From positions 57,856-121,855 of the forward strand of contig JAIUOO010000017.1 of NCBI GenBank assembly GCA_020161695.1: a stretch of 64,000 nucleotides of DNA, in the 5' to 3' direction. Below, in pieces: positions 1 to 9,141 of this stretch (positions are counted from its first letter, which is position 1; each line of letters opens with the position of its first letter). The position numbers were made by a program, and so were the translations under genes. This stretch comes from Pseudomonadota bacterium (GTDB lineage: Bacteria; Pseudomonadota; Alphaproteobacteria; Rhizobiales; Phreatobacteraceae). Under the pieces are notes generated by a model. It did not search any database. It had not been told where the DNA came from and worked only from the letters and a program-made list of their open reading frames with translations.

Positions 1-222
1 GCCGGGCAGCTTGAGGCCGCCGGCATCGTTGGTCTCCTTCAGCCAGAGCTGGTAGTTCGGCAGCGTGGTCACGTTGGCGCCGCCGGCATTCGGGCCGGTC
101 TTGGAGATCGAGAAGCCGATCTTCACCGCGCCCGCCTGCGCGCGGACATAGGGTGCGGCCAGCGTCGTCGCGGCGATGCCGCCGACCACGGCGCGGCGGC
201 TGGGTGTCAGTCGTGTCGTCAT
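1..222 (-). CDS. ABC transporter substrate-binding protein (branched-chain amino acid type), partial
   Basis: Only the first 74 codons are in the window; the gene runs off the left edge. The N-terminus carries a twin-arginine-like signal (SRRAVVGG, then an Ala-rich stretch ending VRAQA). After it comes KIGFSISKTGPNAG, the typical first beta strand and ligand loop of periplasmic-binding-protein type 6 (LivK-like) receptors. It would bind a small solute in the periplasm for an ABC importer. The gene lies 86 bp downstream of the Bug-type receptor on the same strand, so the two may be co-transcribed. The substrate cannot be told from this fragment. Confidence 0.8.
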   Translation of the reverse strand, partial: MTTRLTPSRRAVVGGIAATTLAAPYVRAQAGAVKIGFSISKTGPNAGGANVTTLPNYQLWLKETNDAGGLKLPG

Positions 223-308
223 GTCTGCCTCCTCAGGTCCCTCTGATTTCCCGTTTTCATTCGTTGAGGCGGAGGCTTCTGCGGCTTCCTTGCCCTCGGC
301 ACGCGCTG

Positions 309-1301
309 CTACTGACTGATGCGGATATCCGCCGCCTTGATCACCGGCTCCCACAGGCGCAGTTCCGCCTGCATGGCCTCGGCGAGTTCCTGCGGCGTCG
401 AGCCGACCGGATTGGTGCCGATCTCGGCGAGGCGCGCGACCACGGCGGGATCGTGCAGCGCCGCCTTGAGCCCTGCCGACAGGCGGTCGACGATCTCCGG
501 CGGCGTCTTGGCCGCCGTGAAGAAGGCGAACCACGACTGCATCTCGTAGCCGGGAACGATGGACGAGATGGTCGGCACGCCCGGCAGCGCCGGCAGCGGG
601 TCCTTGGTCGAGACGCCGAGCGGGCGGATGGTGCCGCCGCGGATCTGCGAGGCCGACACCGTCAGCGTGTCGAACATCACGTCGAGGCGGCCGCCGATCA
701 GGTCGTTCATGGCCGGGCCCGCGCCGCGATAGGGCGCGTGGACCATGTCGACCTTGGCGAGATATTTGAACAGTTCGCCCGCCATGTGGATCGACGAGCC
801 GATGCCGGCCGAACCGAAGGTGAGCTTGCCGGGATTGGCCTTGGCGCGCGCCAGCAGATCGGCTGCGGATTTGTCGGGCGAGTTCGCCGGCACCACCATG
901 ACGTTCGGCACGGTGATGCCCATGCCGACCGGCGCCAGATCCTTGTAGGTGTCGAGCGGCATGCGCGCATAGAGCAGGTGGTTCACCGCCACCGCGCTGG
1001 AGGTGATCAGCAGCGTATGGCCGTCCGGATCGGTGCGGGCGACCTCGGCGGAGGCGAGATTGCCGCCGGCCCCGCCGCGGTTCTCGACGATGACGGCCTG
1101 TCCCCATTCCCTGGTCAGGCGCTCGGTCAGGTGGCGCGTCACGATGTCGGCGGCCCCGCCCGGCGGGAAGGCCACGACGATGCGGATATTGCGGTTCGGC
1201 CACGCCTGCGCCCGCACCAGTCCGGGGCTCGCCAGAAGCGCCGCGGCACCCGCGGCTCCGGCCATCACGCGACGCCTGTCAAGGCGCTTCGTCTCGTCCA
1301 T
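309..1301 (-). CDS. Bug/TctC-family tripartite tricarboxylate transporter substrate-binding protein
   Basis: A 330-residue exported receptor of the Bug (TctC) family, normal length for the family. It has a Tat-like signal ([16 protein letters not shown]...VRAQA) followed by [21 protein letters not shown], the classic family N-terminus and first ligand loop. Further family marks are [11 protein letters not shown], the HAPYRG segment and MFDTL. Bug proteins usually bind carboxylates and deliver them to TctAB permeases or act as extracytoplasmic sensors. No tctA/B lies in the window. The ATG is preceded by a strong ribosome site (GAGGAGG). It sits 75 bp downstream of the TPP-enzyme gene, which suggests uptake of a substrate or precursor of that enzyme. 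Confidence 0.9.
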   Translation of the reverse strand: MDETKRLDRRRVMAGAAGAAALLASPGLVRAQAWPNRNIRIVVAFPPGGAADIVTRHLTERLTREWGQAVIVENRGGAGGNLASAEVARTDPDGHTLLITSSAVAVNHLLYARMPLDTYKDLAPVGMGITVPNVMVVPANSPDKSAADLLARAKANPGKLTFGSAGIGSSIHMAGELFKYLAKVDMVHAPYRGAGPAMNDLIGGRLDVMFDTLTVSASQIRGGTIRPLGVSTKDPLPALPGVPTISSIVPGYEMQSWFAFFTAAKTPPEIVDRLSAGLKAALHDPAVVARLAEIGTNPVGSTPQELAEAMQAELRLWEPVIKAADIRISQ

Positions 1302-1376
1302 CGTTTCCTCCTCGTCTTTTCCGTCAGCGGTCGTTCGGTGCCGCCGATCGGGGGGATCATGCCTTGCGCGCTGCGC

Positions 1377-3101
1377 CTATCCGTCCATCAAATGGGGCAG
1401 CCAGACGTCGAGAACAGCCGCCCGGCCTTCAATCTTCACCGCGTGCATGGCGGCGGCGACGGCCTCCTCGACCTCGTCCGGGTGCCGGACCTTGCGAGCA
1501 TAGGCCCCGCCAGCGGCATGGGCGATTTCGGAATAATCGGGAGGCGGATCGAAGGCGACGCCGATATCGTCGGAGCGGCTGGCATGGCCGGACGGGTGCA
1601 CGGCGAGCGTCGAATAGCGCGGGGCGCGCCAGCCCCGGTTGTTGAACACGACCTGCAGGAACGGCGTGCGGTACTGCCGCGCCATCCAGTGAACGGTCGA
1701 GGGCTGGGAGAACATGTAGGAGCCGTCACCGGTGAGCGCGATCACCGTCTTTCCCGGCTCGGCGAGCTTGGCGCCGATGGCGGCGCCGCCGGTCCAGCCG
1801 AGATTGCCGCCGCCGGAATTCAGCATCTGGCCTGCGCGCGTCGGCGCGATGTGGTTGACCACCACGGGATAGTTGGTGATGCCCTCGTTGAGGACGATGG
1901 TGTCGCTGTCGACATGGGCGCGCACGCAGGCCGTGACATATTCGGCCGTCAGCACGTCGCCGGAGGGTTTCGCCTCGGCCGCGGCGACAGCCGCCTTCCG
2001 CTCGGCATGGCGGGCGGCGAAATGGGCGCGGCGCTCCTCGATCCGGGCCCGGTCCAGCGGCACGCGGTCGAGCCCGGCATTGAGCTGGGCCAGCGCCGTC
2101 TCGGCATGGGCGCGGAATACGCGGCGCGCGGGAATAGACCAGAGCGGCATGTCCTGCTTCAGGGGATCGACGTCGATGTGCCAGATCTTCGCGTCGGAGC
2201 GCGGACGTGAGATCGAGGGTATCCACGGCACGTCGGAATCGATGACCACGACCACATCCGCCTCGGCGAGGCGCGGGTTCTGGCGCGGCTCGTTCCACTG
2301 GCAGCCCTGATACATCGGGTCGTCGTGCGGCAGGTTCACGGCGTTCGGCACGCTTTCCAGCACGCCGATGCCGAGCGGCCCGGTAAGGCGCTGCAGCTCC
2401 GCCACCGCGCGGGTGTTGCGCCCGAGATAGGACGTGACGATCAGCGGGCGATGCGCGCCGGCGAGATCGGAAAGCAGCGCGTGGACGGCCTCCGGCGGCA
2501 GGGCGGCCGGCGCGATCGGCGCCCAGTCCGCGACATCCTGCTCGACGCGCGGGACCTCCTCTTCCATGACCTCGCGCGCGCCCATCAGATAGACGGGACC
2601 CTTGGGGTCCGAATGGGCGAACTGCATGGCCCGCCAGGTCATCTGCTTGATGTTGCGGCCGGTGCGCAGCTCGGCGTCGTAGCGCATGTAGCCGCGCACC
2701 AGGCCGCGCTGGTCGTGGACGTCCTGAATCCACTGGATGAACTCGTTGCGGCTGCCCTTCAGTTCGCCGAACTGCGTGTAGGGCGAGGAACCCGCGAAGA
2801 TCAGCACGGGCACGCGGCCCTTGGACACGTTGTGGACCGCGCCGGCCAGAGACTGCGTGCCGCATTCGACATGGACAACGACAGCCTGCGCGCGTCCCGT
2901 CACCTGCGCGTAGCCCTGCGCGGCGGTCAGCGCGACCATCTCGTTCGGGCAGGTGATGACCTTCGGCACCTTGCGGCCGGAGACCTTCGCCTCGGCCAGC
3001 GCCTCGACGAGGCCGGGATGGTCGCTGCCGAAATTGGAAAACAGATACTCGACGCCGGAGGCGGTCAGGGCTTCGAGAAACGCGGTCGAGGCTGTGTACA
3101 T
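1377..3101 (-). CDS. thiamine-pyrophosphate-requiring enzyme (acetolactate synthase / benzoylformate decarboxylase-like)
   Basis: About 574 residues with the three-domain architecture of TPP-dependent decarboxylases and synthases. The N-terminal Pyr domain begins YTASTAFLEALTASGVEYLF. A central domain follows, and the C-terminal PP domain holds the TPP/Mg motif GDGSYMFSQ...FNNRGW. It would act on a 2-keto acid in the cytoplasm. The exact reaction is not readable: acetolactate synthase catalytic subunits look similar, but no small subunit is adjacent. The ATG at 3101 is chosen; the frame extends to a TTG at 3140 inside the intergenic region. It is divergent from a MarR regulator across a perfect palindrome, so it is probably controlled by that regulator together with the two downstream receptor genes. 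Confidence 0.85.
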   Translation of the reverse strand: MYTASTAFLEALTASGVEYLFSNFGSDHPGLVEALAEAKVSGRKVPKVITCPNEMVALTAAQGYAQVTGRAQAVVVHVECGTQSLAGAVHNVSKGRVPVLIFAGSSPYTQFGELKGSRNEFIQWIQDVHDQRGLVRGYMRYDAELRTGRNIKQMTWRAMQFAHSDPKGPVYLMGAREVMEEEVPRVEQDVADWAPIAPAALPPEAVHALLSDLAGAHRPLIVTSYLGRNTRAVAELQRLTGPLGIGVLESVPNAVNLPHDDPMYQGCQWNEPRQNPRLAEADVVVVIDSDVPWIPSISRPRSDAKIWHIDVDPLKQDMPLWSIPARRVFRAHAETALAQLNAGLDRVPLDRARIEERRAHFAARHAERKAAVAAAEAKPSGDVLTAEYVTACVRAHVDSDTIVLNEGITNYPVVVNHIAPTRAGQMLNSGGGNLGWTGGAAIGAKLAEPGKTVIALTGDGSYMFSQPSTVHWMARQYRTPFLQVVFNNRGWRAPRYSTLAVHPSGHASRSDDIGVAFDPPPDYSEIAHAAGGAYARKVRHPDEVEEAVAAAMHAVKIEGRAAVLDVWLPHLMDG

Positions 3102-3142
3102 GGACACCGGGGGACGGCACCTGAGGAACTGCGCGGGCAATT

Positions 3143-3158
3143 AGTTGGATATCCAACT
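3143..3158. promoter_or_regulatory. 16-bp perfect palindrome, probable MarR operator
   Basis: AGTTGGATATCCAACT is a perfect palindrome in the divergent gap between the TPP-enzyme gene and the MarR gene. Size, symmetry and position fit a MarR-dimer site that would repress both directions and respond to an aromatic or carboxylate ligand. Binding itself is inferred. Confidence 0.65.
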
Positions 3159-3240
3159 GTTCGAGTCAAGACTAACTTGCGGGCCACCGCCCCCCATGCG
3201 ACATTCCGACCCGATGCGGACCGATCAGGTCCAGGAGCCC

Positions 3241-3744
3241 ATGACCCACACGCCCTCACTTCCCGGTCCCTCGACAGCCGCCGCCACAGAGGGACGCGAA
3301 CGTTCGGAAGACGCGGCAAGGCTCGGCCCGCTCAGCGATTTCATCGGCTTCCACCTGCGCATGGCGCAGGAAGCCTCGTTCCGCGCCTTCTCGCAGCGGG
3401 TCGGCGATCCCGGCCTGAAGCCCCGGCGCTTCGCGGTGATGACGCTGATCGCGGAAAACCCCGGCCTCACCCAGACGGCGCTCGGCAAGGCCAGCGGCCG
3501 CGACAAGTCGACTTTGACCTCAACGCTCGACGATCTCGTCAAGCGCGGCCTCGTGCTGCGGGAGCGGGCCGTGAACGACCGGCGCAGCTATACGCTCCAT
3601 CTGACCGAGAAGGGCAGCACCCTGCAGCGCAAGCTGATGAGCCGCGCGATCGAGCACGACCGCGAGCTCGACCGGATCGTCGGCCCGGACAAGAAGGCCG
3701 AACTCCTGACGCTGCTCCGGCGGATCATCACGGAACTCGGCTAG
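3241..3744 (+). CDS. MarR-family transcriptional regulator
   Basis: A 167-residue winged-helix regulator. The recognition region LTQTALGKASGRDKSTLTSTLDDLVKRGLVLRE, then the wing NDRRSYTLHLTEKG, is typical MarR. Helices at both ends would form the dimer interface. The start at 3241 is preferred because AGGAG lies just upstream. The frame stays open back to a TTG at 3145 inside the palindrome, and ATGs at 3196 and 3214 are possible. MarR proteins usually repress the divergent catabolic gene and themselves, released by a small aromatic or carboxylate. Here the likely target is the TPP-enzyme/receptor unit. Confidence 0.88.
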   Translation: MTHTPSLPGPSTAAATEGRERSEDAARLGPLSDFIGFHLRMAQEASFRAFSQRVGDPGLKPRRFAVMTLIAENPGLTQTALGKASGRDKSTLTSTLDDLVKRGLVLRERAVNDRRSYTLHLTEKGSTLQRKLMSRAIEHDRELDRIVGPDKKAELLTLLRRIITELG

Positions 3745-3869
3745 GAAACGGCCTGACCTGCCAATCCGTATTGGCTTTGGCGGCCGGAAAGCTGTAGGAG
3801 GCGTGCTCCCACGCATTCACAGCTCTTTGCCAGCCCCTTTGGCGCCGCCGTGCGAGCGCCCGTCAGGAT

Positions 3870-5648
3870 GTGCCGACCTTGGCCGAACCCGTGATCCCTC
3901 CCCTGCTCGCGGCGGCGCTCGCCGCCCGCAACTATGTCGAACTGACGCCGGTGCAGCGCGCCGTGCTGGACGCCGATGCCGGCGACCGCGATCTCCTGGT
4001 CTCCGCGCAGACCGGCTCGGGCAAGACCGTCGCTTATGGCCTCGGCCTGGGCGCGACCCTGCTGGACGAGGACGGAGGGCTGGGAGCGGCCGCCGATCCG
4101 CTGGCGATCATCGTGGCGCCGACGCGCGAACTCGCCCTGCAGGTTCAGCGCGAACTCGCCTGGCTCTATGCCGAGGCCGGCGCGCGCATCGTCGCCTGCG
4201 TCGGCGGCATGGACCCGCGGCGCGAGAAGCGCATGCTGGAGGAAGGCGCGCATATCGTCGTCGGCACGCCGGGCCGCCTGCGCGACCATATCGAGCGCAA
4301 CGTGCTCAATCCCTTCGACGCGCGGGCGGTGGTGCTGGACGAAGCCGACGAGATGCTCGATCTCGGCTTCCGCGAGGATCTCGAGTTCATCCTGAACGCC
4401 ACGCCCGAGACGCGGCGCACGCTGCTGTTCTCCGCCACCCTGCCGGCGGGCATCGCCACGCTCGCCAAGCGCTACCAGCACGACGCGCTGAGGATCGCGG
4501 TCACGGGCGGCCGCGAAGGCCATGCCGACATCGAATACCGCGCCATCCGCTGCTTCCCGAACGAGGTCGAGCACGCCGTCGTCAACGTGCTCAGGCTGAT
4601 CGACGCGCCGGGCGCGATCATCTTCGCCAACACGCGCAATTCCGTCCGCCACCTGCAGGCGACGCTGGTCGAACGCGGCTTTTCCGCCGTGTTCCTGTCG
4701 GGCGAACTCGGCCAGCACGAGCGCAATCTCGCGCTGCAATCCCTTCGCGACGGGCGCGCGCGCATCTGCGTCGCGACCGATGTCGCGGCGCGCGGCATCG
4801 ACCTGCCGAACCTCGGCCTCGTCATCCATGCCGAGCTGCCGCACGACGCCGAGGTGATGCAACACCGCAGCGGCCGCACCGGCCGCGCAGGCCGCAAGGG
4901 CGTCAGCGTCCTGATCGTGCCGACCTCGCGCCGCCGCCGCGCCGAGAGCCTGCTTGCCGAGGCTCGCATCGTCGCCGAATGGTCCGCTCCGCCAACGGCC
5001 GAGGACATCCGCGCGCTGGATCGCGAGCGGGTCCTCGCCGATCCGCTGCTGACCGAGGCGCCGTCCGACGACGACCGGGTGCTCGCCGAAACGCTGATGC
5101 AGCGCAAGTCGCCCGAGGACATCGCCTTCGCGCTCGCGCGCGTGCTGCGCTCGCGCCTGCCCGAGCCGGAGGAGGTCTCCGATCCCGGCATCCGCCCGGT
5201 CGGCAAGGAGCGCGGCCCCCGCGCCGACCGCGACATGCAGATCGCCGGCGACATGGCCTGGTTCCGGCTCGATGTCGGGCGGCAGAACCGCGCCGATCCG
5301 AAGTGGATCCTGCCCATGCTCTGCCGGCGTGGCGGGATCACCCGCCAGGACATCGGCCAGATCCGCATTCAGGATACCGTCACCGAGGTCCAGATCGCCG
5401 CCAACAAGGCCGTGGACTTCCTCGTCAACGCCCGCAAGGGCAATGCCGACGATGTCTTCATCGCCGCGGCCGACGAGCGGCCGGAGCCGCGCGGGCCGCA
5501 CAAGTCGCACAAGCCCCGGGGCGACGGCCCTGCCCGCCCGCCGCGGGACGACGACTACCGGCGCGGCCCGAAAGGCCCGCCGCGCGGCAAGGCCGAGCGT
5601 GGCGGCTTCAAGCACAAGCGCAAGCCCGGCAAGGGCCCGCCGCGCTAA
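3870..5648 (+). CDS. deaD: DEAD-box ATP-dependent RNA helicase (DeaD/CsdA-like)
   Basis: A 592-residue cytoplasmic RNA helicase. All core motifs are visible: AQTGSGKT (46-53), PTRELA (84-89), TPGR (133-136), DEAD (157-160), SAT (188-190), ARGID (307-311) and HRSGRTGR (332-339). After the RecA-like pair comes a DbpA-type RNA-binding domain (about 470-545, with MAWFRLDVGRQNRADPKWILPMLCRRGGI), then a basic Gly/Pro/Lys/Arg tail. This matches DeaD-type helicases acting in ribosome assembly, cold adaptation and mRNA decay. The start is GTG at 3870; a TTG at 3879 has a better-spaced AGGA. It converges on the DUF3750 gene with 6 bp between stops. Confidence 0.93.
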   Translation: MPTLAEPVIPPLLAAALAARNYVELTPVQRAVLDADAGDRDLLVSAQTGSGKTVAYGLGLGATLLDEDGGLGAAADPLAIIVAPTRELALQVQRELAWLYAEAGARIVACVGGMDPRREKRMLEEGAHIVVGTPGRLRDHIERNVLNPFDARAVVLDEADEMLDLGFREDLEFILNATPETRRTLLFSATLPAGIATLAKRYQHDALRIAVTGGREGHADIEYRAIRCFPNEVEHAVVNVLRLIDAPGAIIFANTRNSVRHLQATLVERGFSAVFLSGELGQHERNLALQSLRDGRARICVATDVAARGIDLPNLGLVIHAELPHDAEVMQHRSGRTGRAGRKGVSVLIVPTSRRRRAESLLAEARIVAEWSAPPTAEDIRALDRERVLADPLLTEAPSDDDRVLAETLMQRKSPEDIAFALARVLRSRLPEPEEVSDPGIRPVGKERGPRADRDMQIAGDMAWFRLDVGRQNRADPKWILPMLCRRGGITRQDIGQIRIQDTVTEVQIAANKAVDFLVNARKGNADDVFIAAADERPEPRGPHKSHKPRGDGPARPPRDDDYRRGPKGPPRGKAERGGFKHKRKPGKGPPR

Positions 5649-5654
5649 CCTTGA

Positions 5655-6443
5655 TCAGTCCGCCATGCCGAGCCGGCCGATGGCCGGCAGCTTGACCGCG
5701 GGCCGCCTGACATCGATGCCGAGGACGGCGCCGAGCACGTTGATCTCGACGCCTTCGTGCCAGCCGACGGTCAGGCCGGCATAGCCGCCGAGCGTCGCGT
5801 GGAAGCCGAGGCCGCCGATGGCCGCGCGCAGCCAGCGGCCGTCATGCGGATAATCCTTGCCGATGGCCGTTGCCGGCAGGTGCGCCTGCAATTCGGGCGC
5901 GGCGGCCAGCGCCGCCGCGACGAAGGTGTTGGAGTTGGGCCCCGGCCAGGCGCGATAATCCCCGACATTGCGCCAGGCATAGGCTGATATCGCCTCCCTG
6001 ATGCGCGGAATGGCCTCGGCCGCCGCCTCGCCCGTCACCGACAGCACGACCTCCGGCACATCGCCGAACCAGCGGGCATCGGCGGCAAAGCCGTTGACCC
6101 GGATCGGCCGGCCCCAGGCCGTGTAGTCGAAACGGTCGTAGCGGGCGGCTCCCGCCTCCTTCACGACGATCCATGTGTGGGTCGCGAAGATGCCACGCCA
6201 GCGCACCGTGCGCGCCGCGAAGACGTGGATGGATGCTGCCGGATGCAGTTCGGGCGGCGGCAGGAGGCCCGCGCTGGCACGGCCCGTCGCCGACCAGTCG
6301 GGCGCGCGCCCCTCGATCCAGTAGGCCGCCGATGCAACGGCGATCGGCAGGACGAACAGGGCGAGGAACGCCAGCGCCAGCCGGCGCGGCCAGCTGCGGG
6401 CGGCGCGCGCCGGTCCCGGCTCAGAACTCGACGTCGAGCTCAT
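5655..6443 (-). CDS. DUF3750 domain-containing membrane-anchored protein
   Basis: 262 residues. A positively charged N-terminus is followed by one hydrophobic segment (about 24-44, LALAFLALFVLPIAVASAAYWI), then a periplasmic domain. HTWIVVKEAGAARYDRFDY, WRNVGDYRAWPGPNSNTFVA and KDYPHDGRW agree with DUF3750, a family of unknown function. The PGPNSNTF segment resembles papain-like or NlpC-like active-site surroundings, but no enzyme activity is claimed. The start codon lies inside the 3' end of the GST gene (23-bp overlap), so the two are probably co-transcribed and translationally coupled. Confidence 0.75.
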   Translation of the reverse strand: MSSTSSSEPGPARAARSWPRRLALAFLALFVLPIAVASAAYWIEGRAPDWSATGRASAGLLPPPELHPAASIHVFAARTVRWRGIFATHTWIVVKEAGAARYDRFDYTAWGRPIRVNGFAADARWFGDVPEVVLSVTGEAAAEAIPRIREAISAYAWRNVGDYRAWPGPNSNTFVAAALAAAPELQAHLPATAIGKDYPHDGRWLRAAIGGLGFHATLGGYAGLTVGWHEGVEINVLGAVLGIDVRRPAVKLPAIGRLGMAD

Positions 6444-7077
6444 CGATCTCTTCGGGCTCGTGCCTGGCCGCGCCGATCCACTCCTTCATCGGCGCCCAGT
6501 CCATGATCGTGCGGCAATAGCCGGCGGCGGCGGCGTCGATCGGCACGTCGTAGGTGTAGAAGCGCATGCAGACCGGCGCATACATGGCGTCGGCCACCGT
6601 CGGCTTCGCGCCGAACAGGAACGGCCCGCCATAGGTCTTCAGGCATTCGCTCCAGATCGCCAGAATGCGCTCGATGTCCGGCTGCGCGCCCGCCCAGACC
6701 TTGAACCCGGAATAGCGGGCCTTCAGGTTCATCGGCAGGGCCGAGCGCAGGTTGTGGAAGCCGGAATGCATCTCGCCCGAGACCGAGCGGCAATGCGCGC
6801 GCACGGCGCGGTCGTCGGGAAACAGGCCGGCCTTGGGGAACTTCTCGTTGAGATATTCCGCCAGCGCCCAGGTGTCCCAGATCTTGGCGCCCTCGTCGGT
6901 GAGCGCCGGCACGAGGAAGGACGGCGACAGCAGCAGCAGTTCGGCGCGCTGGCCGGGATCGTCGAGAGAAACCGGCACTTCGTCGAAGGCGATGCCGCTC
7001 ATCTTGCACAGCAGCCAGCCGCGCAGGGACCAGGACGAGTAGTTCTTGCTCGACAAAGTGAGCGTTGCCTTGGCCAT
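6421..7077 (-). CDS. glutathione S-transferase family protein
   Basis: 218 residues with a thioredoxin-fold N-terminal domain and a helical C-terminal domain. The segment LTLSSKNYSSWSLRGWLLCKMSGIAFDEV carries the usual N-terminal Ser/Tyr region. PALTDEGAKIWDTWALAEYLNE gives the cis-Pro and the glutathione gamma-glutamyl contact (D/S position). It is a cytoplasmic GST of unknown substrate. The ATG at 7077 is chosen because GGGAGG lies 6 nt upstream; nine more codons are open. The gene is divergent from phaZ and overlaps the downstream DUF3750 start. Confidence 0.87.
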   Translation of the reverse strand: MAKATLTLSSKNYSSWSLRGWLLCKMSGIAFDEVPVSLDDPGQRAELLLLSPSFLVPALTDEGAKIWDTWALAEYLNEKFPKAGLFPDDRAVRAHCRSVSGEMHSGFHNLRSALPMNLKARYSGFKVWAGAQPDIERILAIWSECLKTYGGPFLFGAKPTVADAMYAPVCMRFYTYDVPIDAAAAGYCRTIMDWAPMKEWIGAARHEPEEIDELDVEF

Positions 7078-7209
7078 GAGCGACCTCCCGGGAGAGCGAA
7101 CCACATCGATGCGGCAACTCTGTGGAAAGAATACTCTCGCAGCGCAGCAAAAAGTGCACTAGCTTTTTTTGATCGATGCCAATGTGGCGTCCTGCAAACC
7201 GGCTGGCCC

Positions 7210-8424
7210 ATGATCTACGGCGCATTCGACATGCAGATGCGGCTGTTCGAGCCATTCCGCGATGCAGCACGCATGGCGATGGCCGCCTATGGCCCCATGC
7301 TGTCCGCTTCCGGCGGGCGGCTCGGCCGCGAGACGCTCGCGACCTGGGAACTGGTCTCGCGCATGGGCTTCACCCATACGCGGCCCGCCTATGGCATCGA
7401 CAGCGTCGTCGTCGGCAACCGCGAGGTGGCGGTCACCGAAGTCCCGGTTCACTCGACCGCCTTCGGCACGCTGCTCAACTTCAGGAAGGACATCGCGGCA
7501 ACGCAGCCGCGCGTGCTGCTGGTCGCGCCGCTCTCCGGCCATTTCGCCACGCTCCTGCGCAACACCGTCCGCACGCTGCTGCAGGACCACGACGTCTACA
7601 TCACCGACTGGCACAATGCCCGCGACATTCCGTGGACCGCCGGGCGCTTCGGCTTCGACGAATATGTCGAGCACCTCATCGACTTCCTCCACGTACTCGG
7701 CCCCGGGGCGCATGTCGTCGCGGTCTGCCAGCCCTGCGTGCAGGCTCTCGCCGCCGCTTCCGTCATGGCGCAGGCCGGCGACGACCACGCACCGCGCAGC
7801 CTCACCCTGATGGCCGGGCCGGTGGATGTCCGGGTCAACCCGACCAAGGTCAACGAACTCGCGTTCAACCATTCCTACGAGTGGTTCGAGACCAACCTGA
7901 TCTCGACCGTGCCGCTGCCCAATGCCGGCGCTGGCCGCCGCGTCTATCCCGGCTTCCTCCAGCTCATCGCCTTCATGTCGATGAACCAGCAGCGGCACGT
8001 GAAGGCGCATCTCGACCTGCACGGCCACATCGCCCGCGGCGAGACCGAGAAGGCCGAGGCGATCAAGACCTTCTACGACGAGTATTTCGCGGTTCTGGAC
8101 CTGACCGCCGAGTTCTATCTCGAGACCATCGACAAGGTGTTCCAGCGCGCGCTGCTGGCCAGGGGCGAGCTGACCTACAAGGGCCGGCCGGTCGATCCCT
8201 CCGCCATCACCCGCACGGCCCTGCTGACCGTCGAAGGCGAGCGCGACGACATCTGCTCGCTCGGCCAGACGGTCGTCGCTCACGACCTCGCCTCGCGGCT
8301 GAAGCCGTTCCGCAAGCGCCACCACATGCAGGCGGGCGTCGGCCATTACGGCGTGTTCTCCGGCAAGAAGTGGGAGGGCCAGGTCTATCCCATCGTCAGG
8401 AACGTGATCCTCGCCAGCGAATAG
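7210..8424 (+). CDS. phaZ: intracellular polyhydroxyalkanoate (PHB) depolymerase
   Basis: A 404-residue alpha/beta hydrolase of the intracellular PhaZ family, normal length. The N-terminal MIYGAFDMQMRLFEPF is typical. The lipase-box-like segment VVAVCQPCVQALAA holds the nucleophilic Cys (about residue 173), as in PhaZa1-type enzymes. VEGERDDI supplies the Asp and VGHYGVFSGKKW the His (about 379). It mobilises stored native PHB granules to 3-hydroxybutyrate oligomers, feeding acyl-CoA metabolism. No signal peptide is seen, in line with an intracellular role. It is transcribed alone, divergent from the GST; no PHA synthase or phasin lies in the window. Confidence 0.92.
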   Translation: MIYGAFDMQMRLFEPFRDAARMAMAAYGPMLSASGGRLGRETLATWELVSRMGFTHTRPAYGIDSVVVGNREVAVTEVPVHSTAFGTLLNFRKDIAATQPRVLLVAPLSGHFATLLRNTVRTLLQDHDVYITDWHNARDIPWTAGRFGFDEYVEHLIDFLHVLGPGAHVVAVCQPCVQALAAASVMAQAGDDHAPRSLTLMAGPVDVRVNPTKVNELAFNHSYEWFETNLISTVPLPNAGAGRRVYPGFLQLIAFMSMNQQRHVKAHLDLHGHIARGETEKAEAIKTFYDEYFAVLDLTAEFYLETIDKVFQRALLARGELTYKGRPVDPSAITRTALLTVEGERDDICSLGQTVVAHDLASRLKPFRKRHHMQAGVGHYGVFSGKKWEGQVYPIVRNVILASE

Positions 8425-8531
8425 CCCCGAGCGGCACCGCCGCCGGCATCGATCGCCGGGCGTGCCTTCGTGCCGGCAAGCGGCTATAGGCTTTGGCGGG
8501 GACGATTGACGATTCCGGCCCAGGCCGGAAC

Positions 8532-9128
8532 ATGCCGATGAGGAATTTCTTCGCCATGATGCTTGCCCGTCTGTTGCGCGCCGTCGCGCTGGTCACTGTG
8601 TTCGCCGTTACTCCCGCCGCCGCCGACGACATCAGGGATGCCATCGAGGAGGCGCGCCGCGCCTACCAGGCCAACGACATGGCGGCCGCCAAGGCCGCCC
8701 TCGACGTGGCGTCGCAGCTGATCGCGCAGCGCAGCGCATCCGGCCTGTCGCGCTTCCTGCCCGCTCCGCCGACCGGCTGGACGGCCGACGAGGCAGAGGC
8801 CGACGCCAGCGCCGCGGCCATGTTCGGCGGCGGGCTGATCGCCAAGCGCCGGTACACGAACGGCGACCGCGACGTCACCGTGCAGGTTCTGGCCAACTCC
8901 CCGATGATCACCCAGATGGCGCCGCTCTTCGCCAATGCCCAGCTGCTCGGCGCCATGGGCCGGGTCTTCCGCGTCAAGGGCAAGACCGCGGTCCTGTCGC
9001 GCGACGGCAACATCCAGGTGCTGCTCGGCCGCACATTGATCATCATCGAGGGATCTGGCAACGAGCAGGACAAGCGGGCGCTGCTCGACGCGCTCGATCT
9101 GCCCGCCATCGAGTCCTTCAACGGCTAG
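8532..9128 (+). CDS. hypothetical exported protein
   Basis: About 198 residues. An N-terminal signal peptide (MPMRNFFAMMLARLLRAVALVTVFAVTPAAA-DD) is followed by a soluble alpha/beta domain. That domain begins with a helical EEARRAYQANDMAAAKAALDVASQLI segment like a short tetratricopeptide hairpin. The later part (YTNGDRDVTVQVLANSPMITQM, GKTAVLSRDGNIQVLLGRTLIIIEGSG) recalls small periplasmic proteins of unknown function. The start at 8532 is chosen; 8538 is also possible. It lies 13 bp upstream of the RraA-like gene, so the two may form an operon. No function is assigned. Confidence 0.7.
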   Translation: MPMRNFFAMMLARLLRAVALVTVFAVTPAAADDIRDAIEEARRAYQANDMAAAKAALDVASQLIAQRSASGLSRFLPAPPTGWTADEAEADASAAAMFGGGLIAKRRYTNGDRDVTVQVLANSPMITQMAPLFANAQLLGAMGRVFRVKGKTAVLSRDGNIQVLLGRTLIIIEGSGNEQDKRALLDALDLPAIESFNG

Positions 9129-9141
9129 CCGGACTTTCATC

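Noticed and set aside
153..2210. Long plus-strand open frame (685 codons) opposite the Bug and TPP-enzyme genes
   Set aside because: It is antisense to two clear genes, is full of Arg/His/Gly runs typical of shadow frames in GC-rich DNA, and has no recognisable domain.
3741..5615. Long minus-strand frame (624 codons) opposite the DEAD-box helicase
   Set aside because: It is a mirror frame of a gene with every helicase motif intact; its composition is that of antisense translation.
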